Part shown: in pieces, positions 1 to 9,168 of the stretch
How positions within the stretch are numbered: position 1 is the first letter of the stretch
How the letters are laid out: every line of letters starts with the position of its first letter
Assembly: GCA_029881035.1 (NCBI GenBank)
Contig: JAOUNI010000001.1
Coordinates: forward strand, 92,924-156,923
Source of the DNA: Gammaproteobacteria bacterium
GTDB lineage: Bacteria; Pseudomonadota; Gammaproteobacteria; SZUA-229
Reading direction: 5' to 3'
DNA length: 64,000 nucleotides
Made by a program: the position numbers and the translations under genes
The notes under the pieces: model-generated
What the model was told of the DNA's origin: nothing
The model's database searches: none
What the model saw: only the letters and a program-made list of their open reading frames with translations

Positions 1-71
1 CGCAACGAGTTAGAGTGCGCGAAATGCATAAAATTCACTAGATTGATATTCTGTTGTGGGAATAGTACCAA

Positions 72-707
72 ATGCACCTTGAGCTGCCTATTAAAAACCG
101 TGTTTCTCTGCGATGGAATCATGCTTTATGGCTTTTTATAGTCTTACTGAGCGCCTATCTACAGGCCAGCGGTCAGGTGCCTGGCTGGCGTTATGATCAG
201 GCGCTGATTGATAATGGTCATTACTGGTTATTGCTGACTGGTAATATCGTACATCTCAATTGGGCGCACTGGGGATTGAATGTGGCAGGTTTGACCATTG
301 GTATCTTTTTTTTCGGTAGTTATGGCAGTGTATTTCACTGGCTGTTTGTGATTTTTGTTGCTGCTATTTTTGTTGGCTTTGGTTTGTACTGGTTTAACCC
401 CGAAGTGATGACTTACGTGGGTTTGTCGGGTGTTCTACACGGGCTGCTTATTTATGGTGGTGTGCGTGAAATACGGGTGTATCCCGCTAGCGGTTATGTG
501 TTTTTGCTGATTCTGATCGGCAAGCTGATCTGGGAAATATTATATGGTGTGGTGCCGGGTTCGGAAGATCTGATTACTGGTCGAGTGGTTACCGATGCTC
601 ATTTATATGGTGCTATTGGCGGTGCTCTGGCAACGGTATTACTGGGTTTATTTGACCAGCTGGTTGAGGTCAAAAATGGGCAGCAGAATACCGAGCACAA
701 TCAATAA
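72..707 (+). CDS. rrtA: Rhombosortase-like rhomboid-family intramembrane protease
   Basis: A 211-residue protein made almost entirely of membrane segments. It has the rhomboid-type catalytic pattern: GLSGVLHG with the likely nucleophile Ser119, DAHLYGAIGG with the likely catalytic His177, and an upstream HLNWAHWGLN segment. The short length and GLSGVLHG signature fit rhombosortases, which cleave the GlyGly-CTERM tail of proteins delivered to the surface by type II secretion. The neighbour supports this, because the convergent operon on the other strand encodes GspF, GspE, GspD and GspC. The last 60 bases overlap the 3' end of gspF. The start is the first ATG, after a GGGA-like ribosome site. 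A generic rhomboid protease is the alternative. No GlyGly-CTERM substrate is visible here. Confidence 0.75.
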   Translation: MHLELPIKNRVSLRWNHALWLFIVLLSAYLQASGQVPGWRYDQALIDNGHYWLLLTGNIVHLNWAHWGLNVAGLTIGIFFFGSYGSVFHWLFVIFVAAIFVGFGLYWFNPEVMTYVGLSGVLHGLLIYGGVREIRVYPASGYVFLLILIGKLIWEILYGVVPGSEDLITGRVVTDAHLYGAIGGALATVLLGLFDQLVEVKNGQQNTEHNQ

Positions 708-1883
708 AACGATCAACCCCATGATGCTGATGATAACCGGCTCCATGATGCCAACGATGAAAGCAATCAGTGTTACCTGTTCACGTTCCAGTTGAGTGGA
801 GGCGCGGCTCAACATTTCTTCGAGTTTCCCGCTGTTTTCACCGCTGGCAATGAGTTGCAGGGTGATAGGTGGAAATAAGTGGCTAGCTTCCAGCGATTTG
901 CTGATGCTACCGCCTTCGCGTACTCGCTCGGCGGCGTTAAGAATGGCATTGCGTAACGGCAGGTTGACGACCACCTGCGCTGAAATGGTCATCGATTCGA
1001 GCACGGCAACGCCGCTGCCCGAGAGAATGCTGAAAGTGCGGGTGAACAGGGCGGTATTCAGGCCGCGAACCAGTTTCTGTATTAATGGTAATTTTAATAA
1101 TAAGCGGTGATAACGCTCCTGATGCACAGGTTGCTGAAGCATGATCTTCAGGCTGATAACCAGTGTGACAAGAATAAAAAATACGTAGATGCCATAGTTG
1201 ACGACAAAATCACTGATACTGATTAGCGTCAAGGTCAGGCCGGGTAGTTCTTCACCAATATCATCGAAAACAGCGACTACCTGCGGTACAACATAGGCCA
1301 TCAAAAAGCCGACAATCAGAATAGCAAAACCGGTAAGAAAGGCAGGGTAGATCATCGCCTGGCTAACTTTGCTCTGTAGTTCCTGTCGGTTTTCGGTGTA
1401 GTCAGCCAGCCGTTCCAGCACGGTATCAAGATGGCCAGATTTTTCACCCGCTTCAACGGTGGCGCAAAAAAGTTGTGAGAAAACTCTGGGAAAATCGGAT
1501 AAGCCTGCGGCCAGCGTATGGCCTTCCATCACCTTTGAACGTATCGCGTACATCATGCTTTTGATGCGCGGTTTTTCTGACTGGTTGGCTACCGCCGCGA
1601 GTGATTCTTCCAGAGGCAAAGCGGCCTGAACCAGGGTAGCCAGTTGCCGGGTGATCAGGGAGAGTTCGGTTGAGTTGATACCGCGCTGAAAAAGTTTTGA
1701 ACGATTTGATGGTGATGAATCTTTGCCAAACTTTTTTCTTGCTACTTTAGTGCTATCAATTTGTAACGGAGTCAGACCTTTGTCACGCAGAATCTGGCGT
1801 GTTTGTTTGGCCGTATCTGCTTCGATGACGCCTTTCTTTTCCTTGCCTTTTGCATCCAGTGCAATGTATTCAAATGCCGCCAT
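648..1883 (-). CDS. gspF: Type II secretion inner-membrane platform protein GspF
   Basis: A 411-residue polytopic protein of the GspF/PilC family, forming the inner-membrane platform on which the GspE ATPase acts. Two homologous T2SSF domains are visible, at about residues 70-195 and 275-400, with membrane segments near 173-200, 225-245 and at the C-terminus. The N-terminus (AAFEYIALDAKGKEKKG) is typical of the family. It is the last gene of a leftward gspC-D-E-F run and starts 5 bases after gspE ends. Since pilQ, pilM-P and pilT genes are also in this window, PilC is the alternative. Adjacency to gspE, gspD and gspC with its PDZ domain decides for GspF. Its 3' end overlaps the convergent rhombosortase gene. 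Confidence 0.93.
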   Translation of the reverse strand: MAAFEYIALDAKGKEKKGVIEADTAKQTRQILRDKGLTPLQIDSTKVARKKFGKDSSPSNRSKLFQRGINSTELSLITRQLATLVQAALPLEESLAAVANQSEKPRIKSMMYAIRSKVMEGHTLAAGLSDFPRVFSQLFCATVEAGEKSGHLDTVLERLADYTENRQELQSKVSQAMIYPAFLTGFAILIVGFLMAYVVPQVVAVFDDIGEELPGLTLTLISISDFVVNYGIYVFFILVTLVISLKIMLQQPVHQERYHRLLLKLPLIQKLVRGLNTALFTRTFSILSGSGVAVLESMTISAQVVVNLPLRNAILNAAERVREGGSISKSLEASHLFPPITLQLIASGENSGKLEEMLSRASTQLEREQVTLIAFIVGIMEPVIISIMGLIVLLIVLGILLPIFDLNQLVK

Positions 1884-1888
1884 TAATT

Positions 1889-3406
1889 TTAATCTTCGCG
1901 GCTAACGCGGATAACCTCTTCGAGTGAGGTGATGCCTTTCAGGATCATGCGCCTGCCATCCTGGCGCAGGCTGGGGGATTTTTTTCGGGCATATTGTTCC
2001 ATAGCGTGTTCACCCGCACCATCGTGAATCATGTCCAGCAGGGTGTCATCGATGGAGACCAGCTCATACAGGCCAGTGCGGCCTATATAACCCTGGTAGT
2101 TACAGACTTCACAACCCTCGGCTGAATAGACTTCAGTAACATCATCGGCCTTCATGCCCAGCCATTCGCGTTCACTTTTACTGGCGGTATGCGGCTTCTT
2201 GCAGTTGGGGCACAGGTTGCGCACCAGACGTTGTGCCAGAACACCGATGAGACTGGAGGCCAGCAGGAAGGGTTCAACACCCATGTCACGTAAACGGGTG
2301 ATCGCGCCAATAGCCGTGTTGGTATGCAGAGTAGAAAGTACCAGGTGTCCGGTCAAACTGGCTTGCACTGCAATCGAAGCGGTTTCAAGATCACGAATTT
2401 CACCGATCATGACGACATCGGGGTCCTGTCGAAGAATGGAGCGCAGGCCGCGTGCAAAAGTCATATCTACTTTGGTATTTACCTGAGTCTGGCCAATGCC
2501 GTCGATATAATACTCAATCGGGTCTTCGACGGTGAGGATGTTGCGAGACTTGACGTTGAGGCGCGACAGGCCGGCGTAAAGTGTCGTGGTTTTACCGGAA
2601 CCGGTTGGGCCGGTGACCAGAATAATGCCGTGCGGTTTATGCAGTAGCTGGTCGAAAGTATCGCGTGCTGCTTCGGACATGCCTAGCTGCTCCAGGTCCA
2701 GTCGTCCTGCCTGTTTGTCGAGCAAACGCATAACCACGCGTTCACCATGACCCGAGGGCAGGGTGGACACACGTACGTCGACCGAGCGACCGGCGACGCG
2801 TAATGAAATACGGCCATCCTGCGGTAAGCGTTTTTCAGCGATATCCAGTTTGGCCATGACTTTGATACGTGAAATTACCAGCGGTGCAATATTGCTTGGT
2901 GGTTGCAGGATTTCGCGCAGCATGCCGTCAACACGGAAGCGTACTCGCATTCTGGTTTCAAAAGGTTCAATATGAATATCCGAGGCATCGACTTTGATAG
3001 CTTCGGTGAGCAGAGCGTTGATCAGGCGAATGATCGGTGCGTCGTCATCCGCTTCCATTAAATCTTCCGGCTCCAGTGAGCCAGCCAGCTCGTCGAGATT
3101 GAGCTCGTCGCCGACACCTTCCATCATGGCCATAGCCTGATCACTGCCCTGCTCATATGTTTGGGCGAGTAGCGCTGCGAACTGTTCGTCGGAAGCAGGT
3201 GATAAATTGAGCTTACGGCCAGTAGCGCGTTTGACTTCAGCGAGAATCAGGGGGCTGAAATTGGCACGATGTAAAATTTGAATGTAATCCTCTTTTATCT
3301 GACCAATCAACACGCCATGACGTTTGGCAAAGGCATAGGGCAGCCTTTGTGGAGTCAGAATATCGCTGGGAGATTCAATGGCTTCAGAGGTACTGGTCAT
3401 GGTCAT
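1889..3406 (-). CDS. gspE: Type II secretion ATPase GspE
   Basis: A 505-residue cytoplasmic ATPase that powers pseudopilus assembly. The N-terminal domain (about 1-120) would bind GspL. The Walker A motif GPTGSGKT lies at about 266-273, followed by the Asp box, the Walker B region (DVVMIGEIRD) and the His box (LSTLHTNTA). Two CxxC pairs (CPNC and CEVC, about 400-440) form the zinc-binding element typical of GspE and PilB. The gene overlaps the end of gspD by 23 bases, so translation is probably coupled. A second in-frame ATG at 3400 could be the true start. PilB is the alternative, but the neighbours are secretion genes. Confidence 0.95.
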   Translation of the reverse strand: MTMTSTSEAIESPSDILTPQRLPYAFAKRHGVLIGQIKEDYIQILHRANFSPLILAEVKRATGRKLNLSPASDEQFAALLAQTYEQGSDQAMAMMEGVGDELNLDELAGSLEPEDLMEADDDAPIIRLINALLTEAIKVDASDIHIEPFETRMRVRFRVDGMLREILQPPSNIAPLVISRIKVMAKLDIAEKRLPQDGRISLRVAGRSVDVRVSTLPSGHGERVVMRLLDKQAGRLDLEQLGMSEAARDTFDQLLHKPHGIILVTGPTGSGKTTTLYAGLSRLNVKSRNILTVEDPIEYYIDGIGQTQVNTKVDMTFARGLRSILRQDPDVVMIGEIRDLETASIAVQASLTGHLVLSTLHTNTAIGAITRLRDMGVEPFLLASSLIGVLAQRLVRNLCPNCKKPHTASKSEREWLGMKADDVTEVYSAEGCEVCNYQGYIGRTGLYELVSIDDTLLDMIHDGAGEHAMEQYARKKSPSLRQDGRRMILKGITSLEEVIRVSRED

Positions 3407-5447
3407 CCCAGTCGAAGTCGTCTTTGGGTTCGATCACTTCGGGTGTTTTATTTTTGACCTGAGCTTTGTCCAGCGTTCTTGGTTTCAATGGTTCGAGTAC
3501 TGTAGAGGATTCATCCAGCATATTCAGTGGCTCGTCTTCAAACAGTAGTTGCTGGCTACGCAGATAATTGTACTTTTCGTTGGTGATATACGCGGCTGCG
3601 GTATCATCACGTAGGATACTGGGGCGCAGGAAGACCATTAAATTCTGTTTACTCTTGTTGGATGAAGTAGATTTAAACAGGTTGCCCAGTAGCGGAATGT
3701 CACCCAGTAAAGGAACCTTAGTTTCACCTTCACTGACCGTTTCCTGAATCAGGCCGCCCAGAACCAGAATGCCGCCATCATCGACCAGAACACTGGTTTT
3801 GATCGAGCGTTTACGCGTGGTAATGCCGGTCACTTCACTGCCTGGGATAACGCTGGAAGTTTCCTGTTCGAGATCAAGTTTAATGGTATCGCCTTCGTTA
3901 ACTTGTGGTGTGACTCGCAAGGTCAGACCAACGTCCTGCCGTTCGATGGTCTGGAAGGGGTTGGTAGGATCGGTGCTGCCGGTATTGGTGAATGAACCGG
4001 TAATGAAAGGCACGTTTTCACCAACAATAATTTCGGCTTCTTCGTTGTCCAGCGTGACAATACTGGGCGTGGAAAGAATATTGCTGGAATCATCAGTCGA
4101 GAGTGCGCGTAGCAACAGGGCATAACGTGTGCCGGAGTTGCTGGTTTTACCTGCGCCCAGTGTCAGTCCCGGGCTTAATAAAGAACTGGGATCCGTCGAC
4201 AGTCCACCTACTGCAGCCAGAATATTGCCGAGTCCACCAAAATTACTCATGCCAATAGGGATGTTTTGATTGGTCGACGGTGAACCATCAACGGCCATAC
4301 CTACACCTAACTCGCGACCTTTGCCCGCGGTGATTTCAGCAATAATAGCTTCGATTAGTACCTGTGCACGGCGGATATCCAGCTGTCGGATTACGGATTG
4401 CAGGCTTTTTAAGGTATTGGGGTCGGCGGTGATGATCAGTGCATTGGTGTCTTCATCGGCCTGAATATCAGCGACCTGGGAAAAAGCGCCAGCTGTGCCG
4501 GCTGCATTGGCTACTGCTGGCGCTCTCGCAACGGAGGCTCCTTTGGTTCTTGATGTTCTGGTCGTTGAACTCTGGATGCCGGTGAGTATTTTGACCAGGT
4601 TTTCAGCCTTGGCATATTTGAGGTAAATAACGTGAGTGTTGCCACCGTCACTTTCCAGCGGTGTATCTAATTGTACAATGGTGGTACGTGCTTTGAGTCT
4701 GGCAGCAGGTTCTCCGGTCATCAGTATGCTGTTGGTTCGCTCGTCAGCCGCCAGATTGACTTTCGAAGCGTCATCTTTTGTAGCACCGCTAGTCTGATAT
4801 AAGGAATTGACGATGCGTACCAGTTCGGTCGCTGAAGCATGTTTGAGTGGGATAATCTCGAGTTCATCGCTATCTGGTCGATCAATACCCGCAATAATCT
4901 CCATTAAGCGTTCAATATTGCCGGCATGATCAGTAATGATCAGGCTATTGGTCGGCGCGTAAGCCGCCAGATGGCCCTGTTGAGGGACCAGCGGTCTCAA
5001 GATAGGTACCAGTTGTGCTGCAGGTACGTGGTCCATGCGGATTACTTTGGTAATCAGGGCATCACCAGATGGATCATCCTTGCCAATGGATAGCGGTACT
5101 CCAGTCTGTTTGGCATTGACCTCGGGAATAATTTTAATAACCGAGCCTGAAGGGATTGCGGCAAAGCCATGTACCTGTAATACCGAAAGAAAAACTTCAT
5201 AGACTTCGTCCTGTGACATGGTGTTGGCAGAGACTACAGTTACTTTGGCTTTGATGCGTGGATCAATGATGAAGTTTTTACCGGTGAATTTTGAAACCGT
5301 ACTGATCAGGGCGCGAATATCGGCATCTTTAAGATTTAAAGTAATTTCGTTAGCCAGTGCGGAAAAACTGAAAAACAGCAGGAAGATAAAACTACTGGTG
5401 AAGCCAGATATTTGTCTTGCAGTGGGTTTATTTGTCAAACTGATCAT
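3384..5447 (-). CDS. gspD: Type II secretion outer-membrane secretin GspD
   Basis: A 687-residue secretin forming the outer-membrane channel of the T2SS. A signal peptide ends near residue 32 (FSALA|NEITL). It is followed by an N0 domain (ITLNLKDADIRALI), three N1-N3 repeats to about residue 340, and the C-terminal secretin barrel. Conserved secretin features are visible: VPFITG and the VPLLGDIPLLGNLF region near the C-terminus. The tail is acidic and ends in HDQYL. Length matches the family (about 650-700). A linker rich in Ala, Ser and Thr near 300-325 is usual for N3. The gene lies 39 bases after gspC and overlaps gspE. Confidence 0.96.
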   Translation of the reverse strand: MISLTNKPTARQISGFTSSFIFLLFFSFSALANEITLNLKDADIRALISTVSKFTGKNFIIDPRIKAKVTVVSANTMSQDEVYEVFLSVLQVHGFAAIPSGSVIKIIPEVNAKQTGVPLSIGKDDPSGDALITKVIRMDHVPAAQLVPILRPLVPQQGHLAAYAPTNSLIITDHAGNIERLMEIIAGIDRPDSDELEIIPLKHASATELVRIVNSLYQTSGATKDDASKVNLAADERTNSILMTGEPAARLKARTTIVQLDTPLESDGGNTHVIYLKYAKAENLVKILTGIQSSTTRTSRTKGASVARAPAVANAAGTAGAFSQVADIQADEDTNALIITADPNTLKSLQSVIRQLDIRRAQVLIEAIIAEITAGKGRELGVGMAVDGSPSTNQNIPIGMSNFGGLGNILAAVGGLSTDPSSLLSPGLTLGAGKTSNSGTRYALLLRALSTDDSSNILSTPSIVTLDNEEAEIIVGENVPFITGSFTNTGSTDPTNPFQTIERQDVGLTLRVTPQVNEGDTIKLDLEQETSSVIPGSEVTGITTRKRSIKTSVLVDDGGILVLGGLIQETVSEGETKVPLLGDIPLLGNLFKSTSSNKSKQNLMVFLRPSILRDDTAAAYITNEKYNYLRSQQLLFEDEPLNMLDESSTVLEPLKPRTLDKAQVKNKTPEVIEPKDDFDWDDHDQYL

Positions 5448-5486
5448 GCATGGAATCCTGTTGCGTTTTTGCGTATCCGGTGATGT

Positions 5487-6392
5487 TTATTGTAGCTGAA
5501 TATTAAGAGGGACTTCGGTACCGTTTCGTTTCACGGTGATGCTGACCTGATCGGCTGAACGAAGTTCGTTTAATGCACCAATGCTATTTTTCATGTCGTC
5601 AAGCTTGATACCATTGATCGAAGTAATCACGTCAGAGGACTCAAGCCCTGCTTGAGTGAGCAGGTCACTTTTCTGTTGTGCTTGCAGGCGATAACCTATT
5701 TGTTTGCCGTTTTCCCTGACCACTACCGGTAAAGCGTATTTGCGGAACGAGGTTGGATCTTTAATTATGTCGTTACGAATATTTTTTAGTTCTTGAGTAG
5801 AGGCAGTCGAAATTGTTGATGATATCGGTTGGATACTACTGTTGGCTGGAGAAATTAGATCAGGGCTGCTGTCCTTTTCTAAATGTAATGTTTCAAGTTT
5901 GCCCTGACGTTCCAGAATAATGTGTTCAGGATAGATTTCTCTAAGTGTTATACCACCAGGGATTTTATCATCAATACCGTATATTTCTTCCCTGCCGTTG
6001 GCGCCCTGAGCAATAATGGCACTGGCCGCCTGAGTTGTACCGGCAGTCAGGATACCTCTAAGTACTAGATTAAGTTTTGTTTCAGGCATTTTTTCGGTGC
6101 TGCCAGATACTTTTATTGTTTCAGCAATGCCAAACAGGTGGGTACTGGTCAGGGTGCGAAAATCCTGTTGTTGTGATTTTTTATTGTTGAGAGTCTGGTT
6201 CACAACTGAATTGGCTGGTGCAATGATAGCCATGGGTTCAACGCCGGATTCGTCTAGCATTAACCAGATAAGTTCAGAGGCCTGCTGAGCACAGGCAATA
6301 ATCAACACAATACTGATCACCACGGGTAAACGCTTCAATAATGGTTGAAGTTGTTCTATCTGGTTAATCAGCTGGTTGAACGACTGGGTCAT
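5487..6392 (-). CDS. gspC: Type II secretion inner-membrane linker protein GspC
   Basis: A 301-residue bitopic protein linking the inner-membrane platform to the secretin. One membrane segment lies near residues 20-38 (VVISIVLIIACAQQASELIW). A homology region at about 85-165 (LFGIAETIKV, then LRGILTAG) would contact GspD. A C-terminal PDZ-like domain covers about 220-300 (LLTQAGLESSDVITSINGIK). First gene of the visible gspC-D-E-F operon. The upstream gap holds an inverted repeat at 6423-6455. The gspG-N genes that complete a T2SS are not in this window. Confidence 0.9.
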   Translation of the reverse strand: MTQSFNQLINQIEQLQPLLKRLPVVISIVLIIACAQQASELIWLMLDESGVEPMAIIAPANSVVNQTLNNKKSQQQDFRTLTSTHLFGIAETIKVSGSTEKMPETKLNLVLRGILTAGTTQAASAIIAQGANGREEIYGIDDKIPGGITLREIYPEHIILERQGKLETLHLEKDSSPDLISPANSSIQPISSTISTASTQELKNIRNDIIKDPTSFRKYALPVVVRENGKQIGYRLQAQQKSDLLTQAGLESSDVITSINGIKLDDMKNSIGALNELRSADQVSITVKRNGTEVPLNIQLQ

Positions 6393-6422
6393 ACGATATT
6401 GCTTAAGCTGTTTGGCATAATG

Positions 6423-6455
6423 GCGCTAATCTTAGCAGGATGATGCTATTAGCGC
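6423..6455. repeat. Inverted repeat upstream of gspC / downstream of metW
   Basis: Two perfect 8-base arms (GCGCTAAT and ATTAGCGC) enclose a second short pair (TAGCA/TGCTA). No run of T follows on the minus strand, so it is a poor intrinsic terminator. It could be a stabilising 3' hairpin for metX-metW or an operator for gspC. Confidence 0.5.
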
Positions 6456-6493
6456 AGTATATCGAGGGCTTTTCAGCCACTAATAACTCTGTT

Positions 6494-7096
6494 TCAATTG
6501 GAGCGGCAAAAGCGGTAGAGGGCTATTTCGCTGAACAAATTAGGAAATAACTTCATCATCAGCGAGCTGCGACTATGGGTATAGTCAACAAAGGTTCGCT
6601 CAAGAATTTTGATACCACGTTCACGACAGAAAATTTCAAAATCCTGTACCGTGCAGAGGTGAATATTGGGGGTGTCATACCAACGATTGGGCAGGCTTTT
6701 AGTTACCGGCATATAACCGCCTAATGCCAGTTGTATGCGGCCTTTCCAGTGCGCCATATTGGGGAAGGTGACGATGCCTTCTTTGCCAACGCGTAGCATT
6801 TCATCAATCAGCCTGTCGGGGCGGACGGTGGCTTGAAGCGTCTGGCTCATAATGACGTAGTCGAAACTGTTGTCTGAGAAATAGCCTTGTAGGCCATTGT
6901 TCAGGTCGGACTGAATAATATTCAGGTTGTTGCCGAGGCAGACTTCTATATTGTGTTCGTCAATTTCCAGGCCGATACCGCGCACCTGTTGATGTTCGCG
7001 CAGGTGTTTGAGTAGCGTACCATCGCCGCAGCCAAGATCCAGGATGGATGATCCTGGCTTGATCCATTCAGCAATAATCGTCAGGTCGGCGCGCAT
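6494..7096 (-). CDS. metW: Methionine biosynthesis protein MetW (class I methyltransferase fold)
   Basis: A 200-residue protein with a SAM-binding Rossmann fold; motif I is ILDLGCGDGTLLKHL at about residues 19-33. In many proteobacteria MetW is encoded directly after metX and is needed for efficient homoserine acylation. Its own methyl-transfer activity is not established. The start codon overlaps the metX stop by one base (TAATG), so the two are co-translated. Length is normal for the family. The pair sits between the T2SS genes and yggU, close to the order in Pseudomonas. Confidence 0.93.
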   Translation of the reverse strand: MRADLTIIAEWIKPGSSILDLGCGDGTLLKHLREHQQVRGIGLEIDEHNIEVCLGNNLNIIQSDLNNGLQGYFSDNSFDYVIMSQTLQATVRPDRLIDEMLRVGKEGIVTFPNMAHWKGRIQLALGGYMPVTKSLPNRWYDTPNIHLCTVQDFEIFCRERGIKILERTFVDYTHSRSSLMMKLFPNLFSEIALYRFCRSN

Positions 7097-8241
7097 TATT
7101 GAATGGCCTCGCGGATGCTTTTCATATAACTATGGAAAACATTCATGTAATGGGGGATGGGTATCAAAAAGGCATCATGGCCATGTTGGGCTTTGATTTC
7201 AACGTAACTGACCTGTTTGCCCGCATCCAGCAGAGCTTTGACAATTTCTCGCGAGCGCTCGGGCGCGAAACGCCAGTCCGAAGTGAAAGACATCACCATG
7301 AATTTGGCGGTGGCTTTGCTGAAAGTGGCGGCCAGATCATGATCGTATTCTTTGGCGGGGTCGAAGTAATCCAACGCCTTGGTCATCAGCAGGTACGAGT
7401 TGGCATCGAAACGATCAACAAAAGACTTGCCCTGATAGCGCAGGTAACTCTCGACCTGAAAGTCCACGTCAAAACCAAAGCTGAGATGGCCTTCGCGTAG
7501 TTCACGGCCGAATTTTTCGCGCATGGAGTCATCGGAAAGGTAAGTGATGTGCCCCAGCATTCTGGCCAGCATCAGGCCACGGCGCGGGATGCTGTGGTTT
7601 TCCAGATAGTGACCTTCGTGGAAGTCCGGGTCGGACATAATGGCCTGACGCGCAACCTCGTTGAAGGCGATATTTTGTGCAGAAAGTTTCGGTGCAGCGG
7701 CAATGACTAGGGCGTATTTGATTAGATCGGGGTAATCGATCGACCATTGCATCACCTGCATGCCGCCCAGACTGCCGCCAATGACTGCGCACCAGTGATC
7801 AATATTTAGCTCTTTCATCAGCCGTTGCTGGCTATTAACCCAGTCTCTGACGGTGACGATGGGGAAGTCGGGGCCCCAGTATTTATCCGTGCCGGGGATT
7901 TTTGTGTTTGGCCCGCTCGAACCTTTGCAGCTGCCCAGATTATTGGGGCAAACCACGTAAAAATGATTGGTGTCGATAGGCTTGCCGGGACCGATGCTGC
8001 TGTCCCACCAGCCCGGTTTACGGTCTTCCATGGAATGATAACCGGCAGCGTGCTGATCACCCGAAAGCGCGTGACAAATTAGAATCGCGTTGTTGCCTGA
8101 TTCATTGAGTTCACCATAGGTTTCGTAGGCGATATCGTATTCAGATAATACTTTTCCGCACTCGAGCTGAAGCGGCTCTGAAAAATGCAGAGTTTTTGTG
8201 GCGACGATTCCTACGGAATCTTGTGGTATTGAATCTGGCAT
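7096..8241 (-). CDS. metX: Homoserine O-acyltransferase MetX
   Basis: A 381-residue alpha/beta hydrolase that acylates homoserine at the start of methionine synthesis. The nucleophile elbow GGSLGGMQ places the catalytic Ser near residue 157. The acid is in FTSDWRF and the histidine in QHGHDAF near the C-terminus. MetX proteins paired with MetW can use succinyl-CoA rather than acetyl-CoA in related gammaproteobacteria; I cannot tell which from the sequence. I see no SAM-II-like element in the 70-base leader, in contrast to metK. It forms an operon with metW. Confidence 0.93.
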   Translation of the reverse strand: MPDSIPQDSVGIVATKTLHFSEPLQLECGKVLSEYDIAYETYGELNESGNNAILICHALSGDQHAAGYHSMEDRKPGWWDSSIGPGKPIDTNHFYVVCPNNLGSCKGSSGPNTKIPGTDKYWGPDFPIVTVRDWVNSQQRLMKELNIDHWCAVIGGSLGGMQVMQWSIDYPDLIKYALVIAAAPKLSAQNIAFNEVARQAIMSDPDFHEGHYLENHSIPRRGLMLARMLGHITYLSDDSMREKFGRELREGHLSFGFDVDFQVESYLRYQGKSFVDRFDANSYLLMTKALDYFDPAKEYDHDLAATFSKATAKFMVMSFTSDWRFAPERSREIVKALLDAGKQVSYVEIKAQHGHDAFLIPIPHYMNVFHSYMKSIREAIQ

Positions 8242-8311
8242 GGATGCTTGAGTCTATTTTTCGGCAAGTCTAAACATTGCAGTATAGGGTTTCAATCGTT
8301 GTATAGCGACT

Positions 8312-8620
8312 TTATGTGTTAAATGGCGCGCCATGTTGGGCGATGGCCTCGGGCAAAGCTTTGGGTTGCTGAATCAGTAATCGTTTATTTCTGCCGGTTT
8401 CACCGGAAAGTAGCAGGATGCCGGATTTGGCGACCTTGAAGGCTTTGGATAAAAAAGCGATTAAATGCGCGTTGGCTTTGCCGTTAATTGGTGGTGCGGT
8501 GATCCGTACTTTGATGTATTCGTCATTATATTCGGCAAAGGCGTCATTGGCGGCGCGAGGCTGAACGCGTACCGAGATAATGAGGTCATTGCCCTGCCAT
8601 TTGAAAAACACCGGGATCAA
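8312..8620 (-). CDS. yggU: YggU / DUF167 family protein
   Basis: A 102-residue small conserved protein of the DUF167 (YggU) family. The motif region VRVQPRAANDAF and the segment APPINGKANAHLIAFLSKAF are typical. Function is unknown. Its start overlaps the end of yggT by 4 bases, continuing the leftward proC-yggT-yggU operon. Confidence 0.88.
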   Translation of the reverse strand: MIPVFFKWQGNDLIISVRVQPRAANDAFAEYNDEYIKVRITAPPINGKANAHLIAFLSKAFKVAKSGILLLSGETGRNKRLLIQQPKALPEAIAQHGAPFNT

Positions 8621-9168
8621 AATTGGGTGAAGATGAAAAGTACGGCGCGTTTGATAAACATCAGGCCAATCAGGGCAACGATGGGTGAAAGATCCAATCC
8701 GCCCATGACAGGCAGGTGTTTTCTAATCGGGCGCAAAATGGGGCGGGTCAGGCTGCTGAGTAGCGCGGATACCGGGTTGTATGGATCAGGATTAACCCAG
8801 CTCAGGATGGCCTGAACAAAAATGGCAAAAATGAAAACGTCAAAAATCAGCTCGACCAGATTGTGCATGCTGTAGATCAGCAGGGTGCCGATCGATGCCT
8901 GAAGGCCGCCCAGTGGCAGCAGGATGCTCAGTTTGATAAAAATCAGCAGTATCACCAGAACCAGAGAAGCGAGATCAATGCCGCGGTAGCTGGGTACGAT
9001 ACGCCGCGCAATGACGACCGGCTTTTGCGTAACTTTGACAATAAACTGCGAAATGGGATTATAAAAGTCGGCCCCAACCTGCTGGAGCAGGAAGCGTAAT
9101 AAGACGATGGCGATGTAAATGTTGAACAGCGTATCGATCAGGAATATGAATGGGTTGTCGTGATTCAT
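8617..9168 (-). CDS. yggT: YggT family integral membrane protein
   Basis: A 183-residue membrane protein with two YggT repeats, each with paired hydrophobic helices and the motif around NPISQF (about 37) and NPVSALLSSLTRPILRPIRK (about 132-151). It is associated with proC in many bacteria and has been linked to osmotic or cation stress, but its biochemical role is unsettled. It overlaps both neighbours by 4 bases (proC upstream, yggU downstream), so it is translated as part of one mRNA. Confidence 0.9.
   Translation of the reverse strand: MNHDNPFIFLIDTLFNIYIAIVLLRFLLQQVGADFYNPISQFIVKVTQKPVVIARRIVPSYRGIDLASLVLVILLIFIKLSILLPLGGLQASIGTLLIYSMHNLVELIFDVFIFAIFVQAILSWVNPDPYNPVSALLSSLTRPILRPIRKHLPVMGGLDLSPIVALIGLMFIKRAVLFIFTQF

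Noticed and set aside
1-71. End of an upstream gene at the window edge
   Set aside because: No open frame long enough to support a call.
2154-2975. Several open frames antisense to gspE
   Set aside because: They mirror codon bias of gspE; no signal, domain or ribosome site supports them.
8242-8311. Possible SAM riboswitch before metX
   Set aside because: The leader lacks the GCGC stem and AGCTAAA strand seen before metK; only about 70 bases are available.
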